64,000 nt of DNA from Corynespora cassiicola (lineage: Eukaryota; Ascomycota; Dothideomycetes; Pleosporales; Corynesporascaceae), in NCBI GenBank assembly GCA_022059125.1, contig JAEUWY010000001.1, forward strand, positions 3,844,001 to 3,908,000. The letters are read 5' to 3'. A model generated the notes under the pieces. That model worked only from the letters and a program-made list of their open reading frames with translations. It ran no database searches and had not been told where the DNA came from. A program made the position numbers and the translations under genes. Shown in pieces: positions 33,982 to 47,600 of this stretch (its first letter is position 1; each line of letters begins with the position of its first letter).

Positions 33982-36900
33982 TTAACTACCGACAGCCTGG
34001 GCTTCGCACATCTCCCAGTAAATCCCACCCCGTCTAATCAATTCCTTGTGATTTCCCCTTTCTACAACTCTGCCGCGTTGCATAACAAAAATAATGTCAG
34101 CTCTCTGAATGGTTGCCAGCCTATGCGCAACTACCAACATAGTCCTGCCTTTCCCTGTTTCTTCCAAAACGGCCTGTATCTCTTTCTCTGTCTCACTATC
34201 AAGAGAACTCGTAGCTTCGTCGAGGAGTAGCACAGATGGATCTCTGACTAGAGCACGCGCAATGCCTAGGCGTTGTCTTTGGCCACCGGAAAGATTGACA
34301 CCGCTGTTCCCAATGGACGTGTCGTAACTGTTGGGAAGCGAGGAGATGAAGGCATGGATTCCCGCAGCAGTACATGCTCTGTAGAGCTCTTCATCGTCCA
34401 CGCCATTTGCATCAACTCCAAGAAGCACATTCTCGCGGATAGTTCCACGGAAGAGATACGGCTCCTGCGCGACTAGGCTCATTCCCTTCCTAGACGCATT
34501 TATCGGTACTTTTGAAATATTCTCGCCGTTGTACATGATGCAGCCTCCTTGGGGATCGTAAAATCGCTCGAGTAGAGATATCACGGTGGTTTTTCCCGAG
34601 CCGCTACTTCCGACGATAGCAGCAAATTGCCCTTGTTGGACGCTGATGTTCAAGCCCTGGAGGACAGGAACGTCACGTGTCGGATATGTGAACCATACGT
34701 CTCGGAAAACTATGTCAGCACCTTTGTTGGCTGTAGTCGTTGCAAGATCGAGACAGTTTCGATCTTGAAAAGCAGAGTTGAGGGTTGCTTGGCGGTCGAC
34801 GTCAGATTCGGGCGTGCGCATGGAATGGATTCTATCAGCGGCAAGCGAGACCTGGGCCATGTCTGGAACTCTTTAGTAAAGCTATAAGAGATATAGAAGC
34901 ACTCCTAAACATACTAGGTCCAAAGCTGAGCCACTGGCCAGCAGCGAGGCTGCCTTGTATGACGGAGAGATAGACCACCAGAAATTCGAACGACGAAATT
35001 TCCGAGTCAGAGAGCAGTGTGCCGCCATACCTGTAAGCAGTTAGTGATAAACAGTTAGGTAATTGGTTAGTATACATACCAAAGCGCAAAAGCCATACAC
35101 AATAAGACTAAGCTATCGCTGGCTGCAAACACCATTCCATCCACTTTCGCTTCCCGTTGAGATTTTCTGATATGTTCTTTGAGCAGCCCATCATATCGCT
35201 CACATATACTCTTTTCGAGGGTTAAACATGCCACCGTTCGAATAGCTCCTATAGCCTCCGTGGCAAATCTAGCACTTTCCGCAAAGACTTGGTTGTTGCG
35301 CTCCTCGAACTTGACTTCGTGGCGTACACGATACCAACCGCCGGCAAGGATGATCGGCATCGACGAGCCGATAACCACAAGAGCGAATTTCCACTGGAAA
35401 ATTATAGCAGTAGCTATACATCCAGCAAGGCTGAAAATAGATATGAGGACCATGGCCATATTTATGCCGAGCAGTTGTTGGAGGTAGGACGGATCGCTTG
35501 CTATGCGTGCGGTGAGGAGGCCGATAGAATTTTGGGGATCGTCAAAGAAGGATATGGGTTTCGAGATGATGTTTCGGAAGTACTCTTTTCGATACCTGGT
35601 GGTTGTGCGCTGGGGTGGTAAGCATGTGACATCGTCAGAGGGTGTGTGGTTCTTACTACAGAGACTATATTCGATATCCAGCCTAAGGCGAAGTAGCTGA
35701 TGCCAACACCGAATGCGACCACTAGTAGTAACAGGCAGAGAAAGTTGTCAATGCTGCGGAGCGGCTCACCCCAGTATTCGAATGAGGATATGAGACGTGC
35801 AAATAAGTATGCTTGGGCTGGGTGGCTCACTGAGAATTCGTTTAGCTTTTTCCATTTAATGTTATGGGAATAACTTACGGCCTGCTCCAATCGCGGCTAT
35901 GAGCATGAGAAGATAGAACAAAGAATTTCCACGCTGCTCCACAAGCAAAATGACGAATACCATGGCTTTGCTCCTGGGTATAGGCTTATCCTGACCAAGC
36001 ATTGGCTCTTCCTCATCAAATACAGTTGCTTCAGGCTCGTACAGCGGAGAGTAGCTCTCCTTCTCACTCATCTGAACATCCTTCTCAGATACGGCTTTTT
36101 CTTCGACACTCATAATTTCTTTTTCGTCCATTGCATCCTGCTCGAGGTGCTCGACGGTTCTCAGTGCAAGCCGCTGAGCATTCACCAACTTCCAGTACAT
36201 TCCACTTTCATCCCCAAGCAGACTATCGTGCGTACCCTGCTGAGCGATCTGTCCCTGGGTCATGACAAGAATGTTATCGGCGCGTTTGATGGTGGAAAGT
36301 CGATGTGCAATGACAATAGTGGTGCGGTTCTGAGATACTTGCTCGAGTGCGATTTGGACCTCGCGTTCGCTTGCAACGTCTAGTGCGCTAGTCGCTTCGT
36401 CGAAAATGAGGATCTTCGGGCGCCGTATGATTGCCCGGGCAATGGCGATTCTTTGCCGTTGACCTCCGCTGAGCTGGATGCCCACGTCTCCGACCGGTGT
36501 ATTATACCCCTGTGCATATTTTCAGTTACTCGGCTTCTCGTTGCGGACAGCGTATACTTACCTCAGGCAGCATCTTTATGTAGTCATGAGCATAAGCCTC
36601 TTTGCAAGCCTGCTTGACCAATTCCCGCTTCTTGTCGTCTGATGCATACTCCCACTCTGTGCCCATAAGCCCGTACTCCACGTTCTTGGATATCGTATCG
36701 TTGAAAAGGAAGGTGTCCTGCTGTACGAAGCCAATCTGCGATCGCCACCAGTGCAGATCGATGTCGCTGAGGTTCCGCTCTCCAATCTTGATAAAGCCGT
36801 TGCGAAGGTAGTTGGTTATGGGGTCTGTCCCGCCCAGCTCGTACCATCGCTGGATGAGCGCGACGATTGTGCTCTTCCCGGAGCCACTAGGGCCAACAAT

Positions 36901-38481
36901 TGCAGTTGTCTTGCCCCAGGGAATTGTAATGCTAAGATTGCTTAGAATGCGGATATCGTGGCGGGCTGGATAGGCGAAGTTGATATTCTGGAGGATAATA
37001 TCGTCGTTAAGAGAAATATCTCTGCTTTGTATATTGCTGGTAATAGGCTTCGGAGCGTCGATAACAGTAAAAAAGATGGTGGCGGCGTTTATGGAGTTTG
37101 AGGCTGCTGTTAATGGAACGGAAACGGCGTTGATGTGAGCTAACATGGTCATGACAGACATTAGAACTCTGGAAATAGTTAATCATGGAATCTAGGTTAC
37201 ACAATGTAACTTACGTGACGAGAGTCTCGACATTGGCAAACTTAAAGTCAAGGTACATCCTGATGGCATACCAGAAACACAGTGCATAAGTCCTAAGGTG
37301 ATCAGCCATATCTCTCCTTGGAGTTGGAGTCGTTTCTTACGCATATATCGTGAAAAATACTATAGCCTGTTAGCGATTGGTAGCGATTCTGGTGATATCT
37401 TCTAACCTGGAGAGTGTTGCAAGGCCAAAAGAGGTGACATTTCTTTCCCTAGTTTTGCAGCCCGATCAACCAACCTCTCGTACATTTCCGCCATCTTATC
37501 CTCCGCTCCACAGGCTGCAACCATACGCACAGCCGCAAGTGTTTCTCTCGCCACGCCGCTGGCTTCTCTCTCGACTTCTTGCATTTCCGCATGCTTCTTC
37601 ACCACCAAAGGGGTCATGAACGAGTACCAGCCCACAATTGCCACCAAACCTGTTGATGTAACCAACGTCAATTCCAAGCTGAAAGTACAACCTATCACGA
37701 AAGCGACGCCGATGACGGTGATGGCCTGGACAAGGGACGACAATCGCTCAGAAATTCCGAGCTGTAATATGTTGGCTGTAATAGTGATAATGGCAGTTAT
37801 CTGGCCTGGAGGTAGGGCATCAAGGGTCGAGATGGGTTGTTGAAAGACGGCTTCAAGGTAGTGGAGTCGAATAGATGCTGATATACGAAGGCTCGTAGTA
37901 CGGAAGCCAATCTGGACGAGGTTAGAGAAAGATACTCAGTCAAAGGGAAAAAACAACTTACTATGGCTATGTATGCAAGTATAAAGCGACCTAAAAAAAG
38001 GTATAAAATGTATAATCTATCAAATTCAGCCAAGATTCTGATGGATTTTGAGATTCCAAGGCAGCGTACACATATTGATTGATAGAAGACATAAATCTTT
38101 GCGATTCATCTCCGGTGATATCTGCTGCAGGTTGCGAATGAAATGTTCGTACCAAGTGAGCTGACAAATATCGTCAGCTGTCTGGATTATTTCGCGCGGT
38201 CAAGTCGATGTCCATTATCAGCGTACCGAAGACAATATTCATTAGTGGGAGTGTGGCTCCTGCGCATAGTGATGCAATGACCGAGGCGGTAAGAAAAATG
38301 GCATCAAGTTTTGATGCGTAAGAGAAAATTCTCTACTTCCAATTAGAAATAGGTCTCACTATAAAAAATAAAAGACACTCACCATGAAAAGTTTTGCACT
38401 TTCCCTCGTGGATGCCATGCATCGCTTGGAACCAGCAACCCAAGCTTTCCATCCAGTATTCTGCTCCATATCTTGTGACAT
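33982..38481 (-). CDS. Full-size ABC transporter, MDR (ABCB) type
   Basis: Thirteen minus-strand exons: 38481-38383, 38332-38227, 38160-38070, 38016-37962, 37911-37407, 37359-37341, 37292-37215, 37168-36562, 36509-35879, 35829-35657, 35609-35080, 35030-34915 and 34862-33982. Every phase agrees, giving 1296 aa. Layout is TMD1-NBD1-TMD2-NBD2. NBD1 has Walker [10 protein letters not shown], signature LSGGQRQR and Walker [16 protein letters not shown]2 has [17 protein letters not shown] and [12 protein letters not shown]. Both catalytic Glu residues and the H-loops (AHRLST, AHRLAT) are present, so both ATP sites look active. The N-terminus is a short soluble segment. One exon is only 19 nt. ABCB pumps export lipophilic compounds; next to a PKS, product export or self-protection is the likely role. 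A TCACGTGA site lies 72 bp upstream. Confidence 0.93.
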
Positions 38482-39454
38482 TTCTCTCCTCAATTTTGAC
38501 GAGAGAATAGTTGAGAATGTGGAATCAAGCTGCACAAAGGCTTTCAACGTAATCACGTGAACGAAACCTGGATTGTCGGAGGAGCAGATAGAGATATACT
38601 GTTCCTAGATGGTAAAATATTCCCAAGGGTGCCATCTAACGCGTAATAAGAATTAATCGTTTAGATTCCAATATTCAGATTCACTAATCGTGGATCAGCA
38701 ATGTGTCGTACATGCGTTATGGGGGGGGGGACAAGGCGATGGCGATACGGTGCTTTTTTTCAAACTGTGCATCGAGTATAGTTGCGACTTCGGTTTGGCC
38801 GCCGATCCTGTTTCCCCAACAGTTGACGTATAGGCTAGAAAGCAGGTGCCACATATGATGTGTTGGGGGTCTTTTTTCTTATGTTTCGGGTGGTGTTTCG
38901 TTTCTCGAGGTGACACCGCAAGATCCCGTAGCCGGGGGGTTAGATCAAAGTTTAAGCTGCTAGCCTGACCCTTTGTTGAGATCTAGTTGTTGCGGAGAAT
39001 ACTTGTTACTCGATCATTTCCGAGGTGGGGTATCATCCCGGTAACAAGCACTATATGTGAGTGGGGAACGAGGGAGCCTATCTGATCAGCTGATGATGTG
39101 GTGGCAATTTTGAAGTTGCCTTTTCCATTTCAAACGTTTCATACAACCGTACAGGCAAGTAAAATGACGAAAATCAAAATAAATGGATCACTTGGCGATT
39201 GACATCAGATAAACAAGCACTTACCGTATGAAATTGGAACCATGTCGAAAGCCAATTTATGTATCTACATGAATCTCAAGTAGATAGAATAGGCATCAGC
39301 GTTTGGATTGAAGCGATTGCTCAATCTGAATTTGTGTTTGACAATTTCTAGCCCAGCTAGAAGGGAATGATTACATTGGACTCTCTGTAGTCTACCATGG
39401 GATATATGAACGGAGGGTATTGATGCAAATATGCAGGTATGAAGGGTTAAATCA
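38482..39454. promoter_or_regulatory. Promoter side of the ABC gene and 3' flank of the FSH1 hydrolase
   Basis: No gene seen. A TCACGTGA E-box palindrome is at 38553-38560. A run of ten G near 38721 and short frames are the only other marks. Confidence 0.45.
38553..38560. promoter_or_regulatory. TCACGTGA E-box upstream of the ABC transporter
   Basis: Eight-base palindrome containing CACGTG, the core bound by bHLH regulators, ending 72 bp before the start codon at 38481. Confidence 0.5.
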
Positions 39455-40321
39455 TTATGGGCTGGCCGGGCTACTGTTGACTTCGTCTATCATTAGGCGC
39501 ACAGTGTCGCCAAGTTCCTTCACCATGTGCTTGTCTCGGGGTAATGTATGCCCTTTCGCATGGTCGAAAATGAAAGCGGTGTCTGGATCACAAATGTTGT
39601 AGAGTGCGATATTACCATGAAGATAAGGATCTAATGAACCAACTAAGAAACACGTAAGCGGATTTCCAGACTGAATTTGTGCGAAAACTCACTTATGTGA
39701 CATGTCGGGATGTCAATCATGAGATCGCTCTCATCGGCAAGAACGATTCCATCAAGGGTCGGCCTCATTGGTGGCCAGCCACCAAAAAATAAGGCACACT
39801 TTATCATGGGCTCTCTTCCTTCATTATCTGCCCTCATTTGTTCATGAAGAAGTAGAGTTCCGGCGATGGTAGCGCCTTCAGAGTAACCGACGATCCCATC
39901 AAAGGGGCCTTCAGTCTTCATGATGTTGTATAGGTAGTCAAGGGTTTTACGAGCACTGTCGTCTGTCCGAGCAACACCATAAGTCATGAGCTCTCGCATC
40001 GTCATCTCCGGCGTCTCCAGCTGTGGGAAGTCGCGGATTCGCTCGAGCACATCAGTAGTGTTGGAATCCTCTTCTGAGGGCACAATGAAGCGATAGTAGG
40101 GTCCGCCACCAAAAAACTCCTCATAGCCGTTGGGTGGAGTAACTTCATATGGTCCCTGAATGAAGTGGAAAGAAGCCGTACCATCGGACTCGAGTTCTTT
40201 TGTCAACGGTGCTAATTGAACCTTAAATTTCTGTGACCTGTCAGCTTCGGAATTACTCAATGAGTCAGGCTGGGCTCACCTCTATGCTACCATAGGCGCC
40301 TGGCAAACAGAGAAATCTCAT
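39455..40321 (-). CDS. FSH1-type serine hydrolase (alpha/beta hydrolase), 255 aa
   Basis: Exons 40321-40280, 40230-39693 and 39642-39455 join in phase (introns 49 and 50 nt). The start MRFLCLPGAYGS is the family's opening beta-strand and oxyanion loop. The nucleophile elbow is GYSEG (Ser131), the acid is Asp198 in GSLDPY, and the base is His225 in KGHTLP, so the triad is complete. Members of this family release polyketide chains from highly reducing PKSs that lack a thioesterase (LovG in lovastatin synthesis is the known case). Its head-to-head position with the PKS supports that role here; the substrate is inferred. Confidence 0.92.
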
Positions 40322-41613
40322 AGTGAGCGTTATATGATGTGTGAAGAAGACGATCGACTAAGCAAGGGGTATTCAAACTTTGAAGAAATAACGACAGCGC
40401 CTGGCTTGGAGAATTATACGAGAGGCCTCAAAACATAGCGACAAGAGTGCGTGTTTATGTGCGATGTTACCCAGCTATATCATATACGGATAAACGACAC
40501 CCACGGCAGAACCAAAAACTCGACCCTGCAACGCGGACTGTTTGCGTCCACGCCAACCCGTTTCGGAACACAGCGCTGCGTTTCTGACAGACTCCACTCA
40601 ACATGAGGTAATCGTGAACCACTTTGCAATATATACAGATATTTCAGGCCTGCTAGTATCCAACTGCAAGACAGGTCGTGAAATTGCTTCGTATAAACTA
40701 CAGTCGCGAGGATCTCATGTACCCACGCTAACAAGGCCACCTTTGAAATGTTGAACAGTGGAGGAGCTAAACTAGCGGCATGCAGGCCATCCCCCACGAT
40801 GGGTAGCGGTTTGAAGAGCCTGGGGGCGCAACGGAAAAAATATCATACGCCCGAAGTTAGAACTACCACTAGCGGCGGAAGCGCAGAATGTCCCAGGCGA
40901 GTTAGCGTTATCGCAACGTGGTTCCGTGTGGTCGTGGCGATCTTCCATCCCTCATCGTCGCACGAACCCATCTTCAGAACTCCCATGCCTCAACAACTGC
41001 CTGATGGACGAATAATCATCAGCCAATCCGTTTCGCAAACACCACCTGCTACAGCCTATTTCTGGACTACGGGAAGCCCATGGCCCGCGTAGAAACTCAT
41101 GGCTGCATGCGATCCGAATGCGATCCGAATGCGAGATTTGCTTTTGCACGGATCAGGAGACGTGCTATGAACCAGCACAAAGAGCGGTATTGTGAGCAAG
41201 GCCGCGTCTCTTCCATGTTAGCGGGGCTGGAGGCAATGCGGAAGCCGGAAATGAACAGGATGAGAAAAAGAAAAGCGACAAATGTGAATTCGGTCGCGTC
41301 AGAAAATGACCCAGGGGTGGGCTATACATGACTAGGCATTGCTTCCCCAAGTCATGATGCCTGCTATGTCCCGAGGTCGCGCTTCGTGCATCATCACGTG
41401 GGGGTTCGCGCTTGTGATGCAGTTTGATCCGGTGAGCAGTAACTACAGCTTCTAAGTCGACTCTCCAATGCTCCAGACGCACGGCTCCCGGATGTAGAGC
41501 CACCCCCAAGCTTATAGCTTTCTTTCTCCTTTTGCTCTTTGTGATTGTTGGAGTAATCATCTTCATCTTACTCGGCCTAACATCTTTGGCCCAGCAGGTT
41601 GTACTTGTCCAGA
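40322..41613. promoter_or_regulatory. Intergenic region between hydrolase and PKS (divergent promoters)
   Basis: About 1.29 kb between the two start codons, with no convincing gene. A TCACGTG motif is at 41394-41400, 213 bp before the PKS start codon. A tandem GCGATCCGAAT repeat is at about 41108-41132. Confidence 0.55.
41394..41400. promoter_or_regulatory. TCACGTG E-box upstream of the PKS
   Basis: Shares seven bases with the palindrome upstream of the ABC transporter and may allow joint control of the cluster. Confidence 0.45.
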
Positions 41614-44600
41614 ATGGCTCCTTACGTTTTTACCCCAGCAATAGATGGGGAGGAGATAATCAGCGGTGTTGATACCAGAGACCCTACGTATTCTTCCACG
41701 TCAAATACGACCGCTCATACCAACGGCAATACCGATGGCGCTGGTGACGCCAGCAGCAATGCTAATCGCAACTCCTCTAGCAGCACACCCACATCCGCCA
41801 CGTCCTACGAAACTGCATACATACACGGCTACAAAGACGGGTATATAAAATCGCATGCTGAACTTAAGCACCAACCGATCGCTATTGTCGGCATGTCTTG
41901 CCGATTTCCAGGCAATGTCAGTACGCCAGATGAGTTTTGGGAGCTGCTCGCACGCTCTCGAACGGGGTTTTCGGATATCCCATCGAGTCGATTCTCATCA
42001 AATCGCTTCTTCCATCCAAATCCTGGAAAGAGTGGTACGACGAATGCACGCGGCGGCAATTTCCTCACACACGACCTCACTGTATTCGATGCGCCCTTCT
42101 TTGGCTTCACCCAACAAGAGGCGGTAAGTTTGGACCCTCAACAGCGACTTTTGCTGGAATGCACTTTCGAATCATTGGAGAGTGCGGGCATTCCCAAGCA
42201 TGAAATCGTCGGAAAGGATGTCGGCGTTTTCGTGGGTGGCACAGTAAGATCTTTCCTTCCTTGGTACATGCAGAATTCCCCCTAAATTTTCACAGTTCTC
42301 CGACTATGATGCAGATCTCTTTCGGGATGCAGAGACCATGCCAATGCACCAAGCAACAGGTTGCCATATGGCTATGCAGTCGAACCGCATATCACATTTC
42401 TTTGACCTTCGTGGTCCCAGTTACACAATTGACACTGCTTGCTCATCTAGTTTGGTTGCACTGCACAATGCCTGTCAGAGTCTGCGCCACGGTGACTCGA
42501 CTATGGCAATTGCAGCTGGTGTGCACCTGAATATGCTCCCTGAGTTCTGGATCTCCATGTCCATGTCTAGGCTGCTGGGGGAGGCTGGCCGATCCTTCGC
42601 CTTTGACCAGCGAGGGTCAGGTTACGGCAGGGGAGAAGGCTGTGCCATGCTCCTACTGAAGCCTCTGGATCAAGCAATCAGAGACAATGATCCTATAAGG
42701 GCCGTGATCGCAGGCACTGGAATCAACCAAGATGGAAAGACGCCTGGAATCACAATGCCAAATGGTGCTGCTCAGGGTAAGTCCTCAGTGGAACTTGAGA
42801 ATTCAATTTTCTGATGCCGGATTTAACAGAGGCACTTATTCGTTCGGTATATGACAAAAACCTCATGGATCCCAAGGATACTGGCTACGTGGAAGCACAT
42901 GGCACAGGAACTCGGGTTGGCGACCCCATCGAAATGAACGCGCTTCACCGCGTCTTTGGCGAAGGGAGAAACAAACGAAAGCCGCTTTATGTTGGGTCTG
43001 TGAAATCAAACATCGGCCACTTAGAAGCCGCCGCCGGTATGTCCCTTGCTCTGTGTAATAGATGTTTTAACCAACAGGATCAAGGCATTGCGGGCGTGAT
43101 CAAAACTGCGCTCATGCTGGAGCGCGGTTTTATCTTACCCAACTACGATTTCAAGCATCCAAACGAGAAACTTCCCCTAGATACTTGGGGCTTCAAAGTT
43201 CCCATCCGACAGCAGCCATGGCCACTAGGCAAGAAATGGGCTTCTGTGAATGGCTTTGGGTTCGGTGGCACAAATGGCCACGTCGTAATGACCAAAGGAC
43301 CGCTAGAGCGTAAGAAGATGAACGACGAGATCGACACGCAAGTAATGGAGCGACTTTTTTTGATCTCGGGCAATGACAAAGTCAGCACGGAGAGCATCAT
43401 GTCGAAGCTAGGAGTATACCTGGAACAACGACCTGAGGTGTTCCAGAATGACCTTCTAAGCAACTTGGCTTATACGCTCGGTCAAAGAAAGTCGCTGCAT
43501 CCATGGAGGGTTGCTATCACGGCATCTACCGCCGTGGAGCTCGTCGAAGCCTTATCAAGTGGAAAGATCTTTCCTGCGAAGCAGGAATTCGAGGCACTCC
43601 GTCTTGGATGGGTCTTCACTGGCCAAGGTGCTCAATGGTGGGCCATGGGTCGTGAGCTCTATCAACAATACCCCGTATATGCTGCTGCTCTCGACAAGGC
43701 TGACTCACATCTTCGTTCAATCGGCGCTGACTTCTCTCTCCTTGAGGAGCTTTCAAAAGACGAAGCGAATACTCTGGTCAATGCAGCTCACATAAGCCAA
43801 CCTTCATGCACTGCTGTACAGTTGGCTCTTACCGACTTGCTTCGATCGTGGCACATATACCCTTCTGCTGTCACTGGTCACTCATCTGGGGAGATTGGTG
43901 CTGCTTACGCAGCTGGAATCATCAATTTTGATGATGCAATGACCATCGCATTCCACAGGGGCCGTTTGATCCCGATCTTAAAACAACGATTTCCGGATCT
44001 CGATGGGTGTATGATGGCAGTAGGGTGTGGTCCTACCGAAATTGCACCATTGCTAGAAAGAATCGAGTCTTCACATGGGGAGGCTAAGATCGCATGCATC
44101 AACAGTCCTTCTAGCGTCACGATTTCCGGAGATTCAGCTGCTATTGCAGAGCTTCAAGCTCTGCTCAAGAAAGAAAGCCCGGATATGTTCGCCCGGAAGC
44201 TGCAAGTTGATACAGCATACCACTCACATCACATGAACCTCGTTGCCAAAGACTACACCGAGTCACTCATACAACTTCAGCCCCCAACTTCAACGAGGAT
44301 CAGGTTTTTTTCTTCGCTCCTCGGTCGAGAAGCAAGTGTTTCTGAGCTTGATGCTTCCTACTGGGTACAAAATTTGACTTGTGCAGTACGCTTTGACGAG
44401 GCAGTTCAGAGCATGTGCCAATCTGTTGGCGACTCCAAGACCGGCGTCAACTTTTTGGTGGAACTCGGCCCCCATGCTGCTCTTCAAGGCCCCATCAAAC
44501 AGATCCTCAAGCACGTCGGGGGGCCAGCAGCAAAAATTACCTATTCTTCGGTCCTCTCAAGGAAAAAGAAAGCCGACCAGACTGCTCTCGCTCTTGTCGG

Positions 44601-47600
44601 GAGCCTTTTTGTCAAGGGGTCTGGATTAAATATGGCGGAAATCAATTTTCCTAAGCCATTACCGAGGTCACCACAGGTTCTAACCGACATGCCTCGATAC
44701 TCATGGAACCACTCCACCAAATTTTGGCACGAGAGCCGGCTCACTGAGATCCACAAGTTTCACGATGCGCCTAGGAATGATATCATCGGCGTGTTGGCAA
44801 CCTATTCGACGGACCTTGAGCCCACCTGGAGGAACATAGTGCGGCTTGATGATCTTCCCTGGCTGCATCATCACAAGATGCAGGGTGTCACCATCTTCCC
44901 CATTTCGGGTTTTGCGTCAATGGCTTTTGAAGCTATGGCTCAGAGGGCAAAGCAGAAAGATATCTCTTTTGAAAGTCTGGAGATCCAAAACCTCCACGTT
45001 GTCAACCCTGTAATGCTGGTGGAGGAAGATGTGGAGATGACTATCACCCTACGACCGAGCTCCGATAATGTCTCGACGCGGCTCAAGTGCGCTTTTTACA
45101 TTCGATCTTGGTCAAAAGCAAAAGGTTGGACGGAAAACTGTACGGGTTCAGTTTCTTGTAACAGTGCAGATCGAAATGATGTCGATAGTACACGGACACG
45201 GCAGACGCAGAAACACAAGCTGAGGGAAAGGATAGCAGCCGTATCAGCAGCTGCTACAGAGCCACTTTCACCTTCTGTGCTATATGAGCGACTTTCTGAG
45301 ATTGGGGTCTCATACGGAGCCACCTTTCAAGGATTACATGATTGCCGGGCATCTTGCAGAGCGTCGACAGCACGTGTCGTTCTAGCTGATACAAGCACCG
45401 ATATGCCGCATCACTTCGAAACAAATTATATTCTACATCCGACCATCCTCGAATCGCTCATCTCCATGTACTGGCCCATCCTCAGCACCGAGTCGCTCGA
45501 AACAGTCCACCTACCTTCTTCCATTGGAAAGATTACAGTTTCCACAAAGGTGTCTGATTTTCTGACAGGACCCGGTGCTTGCCTACAGGCACACTGCGAG
45601 CCTTTCGATGTACTATCCAACTTCTCTCCAAATAAACTATTCATGTTTGCAACACCTATGGATGATTCCAACGAAGCACTCGTCTCTATAGAGGATTTAC
45701 TGATTACTCCCCTACATGAGAACGCCGTCAATATGGATGCTGAAAGTGCAAGAGAGCTCTGTTACAGGCTGGAGTGGGAGCCCGCTCTCCAGCCGTCTGG
45801 GGAAACCGACAACCTTGTATCGGCTCGATTCAACTCTGATATCGTTATTGTGCATGGAGATTCCAATGCACAACTTGCGGCTGCTAGTGTCATCGCAGAC
45901 CACCTGGCCTCAGTGGTCGGTAACAAGCCGATCACAGGCTCGCTTACCGCTATCGCCTCTATTGCGAAGGACAAACTTTGCATCTTTCTCAACGAGCTGG
46001 ATCAGCCAGTACTTTCGAATCTTGATGAAGCGCAGTTCGAAGCTTTACAACTCCTTTTGACATCCGTCCAAGGACTTTTGTGGGTAGTCCGAGGTGCATA
46101 CGCCAACTCCATCAACCCAGACGCAAACATGATTGCTGGTCTAAGCCGCACACTCCGCTCAGAAGGAACCCTGATGAAGTTCATCACGCTGGATCTTGAC
46201 GGAAGCATTGAGCTGGATAGTGAAGATATGTCGAGCGCCATTTTCGATGTCTTCGCCTCAACTTTGAATACCGACAGTCAGGCGGAGGAGACAGAGTTCA
46301 TGGTACGCGACGGCAAGCTTTTCACACCCCGAATTGTCAACGACGAGACCATGAACGAGTATGTGAATGATGAGATCAATCCTCCTGCGACTGAGCCCAC
46401 AACATTCGCCGACCTGTCCCGACCCCTCCGAGGTTCGATCACCACATCAGGCGCCCTTGACAGCATCGTTTTCGAAGATGACAAAGTTTTCGCAGTTCCT
46501 TTGCTGGCTGATGAAGTCGACATTCAAGTTAAAGCCATCGGCCTCAGCACGAGTGATGTTCAGGCTGGTGCGCCCATCGGCCGCGAGGCGAGCGGTATTG
46601 TCACTGCTGTCGGCCATTCAGTCCACAACGTCAAGGTTGGCGATCGCGTCGCGGCACTGACGCCTGCAGGCTCATTGTCAACCGTTACCCGCACGCCTTG
46701 CCGATTTCTGCTCAAACTTCCGGATCACATCTCATTTGAGTCAGCTGCATCGATTCCGGTCGCATACTGCGCCGCATCTTATGCGTTGATAGAGAACGCT
46801 CGGTTGATGGAGAATGATACTGTGTTGGTCTATGATGCTGCTAGTGCGATTGGCCAGGCGGCACTTGTGTTGGCTCAGATGATCGGCGCAGATGTTTGGA
46901 CGACTGCAAAAAGCGCTGGAGACAAAGAGCTCTTGAAACGAGAGTTTGGCATCTCAGAAGAAAGAATATTCTATTCTCGGAGTGATTCGTTTGCCGGAAG
47001 CATTCGAGATGCAACGAGTGGCCGAGGTGTTGATGTTGTACTCAATACGGTCACTGATGGCAGTCTCCTTCGCACAGCCTGGTCGTGCCTTGCAGACTTT
47101 GGACGCTTCATCAATGTAGGCGCAGGTCCTTTCTCAATGGGAGATGTTGCACTGGACAGGAACGCTTCGTTTTTCTCCGTCGATACCACCGCATTAGCTG
47201 CTCATCGTCCGCGCGTGCTGGAGCGCCTGCTAGTTGACGTCGAAAGGCTTTTGAAGTACGGAAAGCTTCAACCTGCGTACGGTATCAAGTCATTTGGTAT
47301 CGGGCAAACAGCTGCAGCACTTCAAAGTGGGCAGACATCGAATGAAGGCGCTAAGATTGTCATCTTACCACGAGATGACGAACTAATCATGGTAAGTAAG
47401 ACAGCTCCCGTAGCTTTCCAACCGCTAATAGACTTTAGGCCCCAAGGATTGCAAAGGGCGCTGCTCTTCTCCGGAGCGACGCTACGTATATTCTTATTGG
47501 TGGCACCGGGGGTCTCGGTCGCAGCATAGCCACATGGATGGTCGGCAAAGGCGCAAAGCATATCGTCCTTCTGTCTCGAAGTGGAGAACTGAAGGGCAAA

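Noticed and set aside
45720..46290. Methyltransferase domain in the PKS
   Set aside because: The region between DH and ER is about 220 residues and has no SAM-binding glycine motif; it fits the structural KR subdomain.
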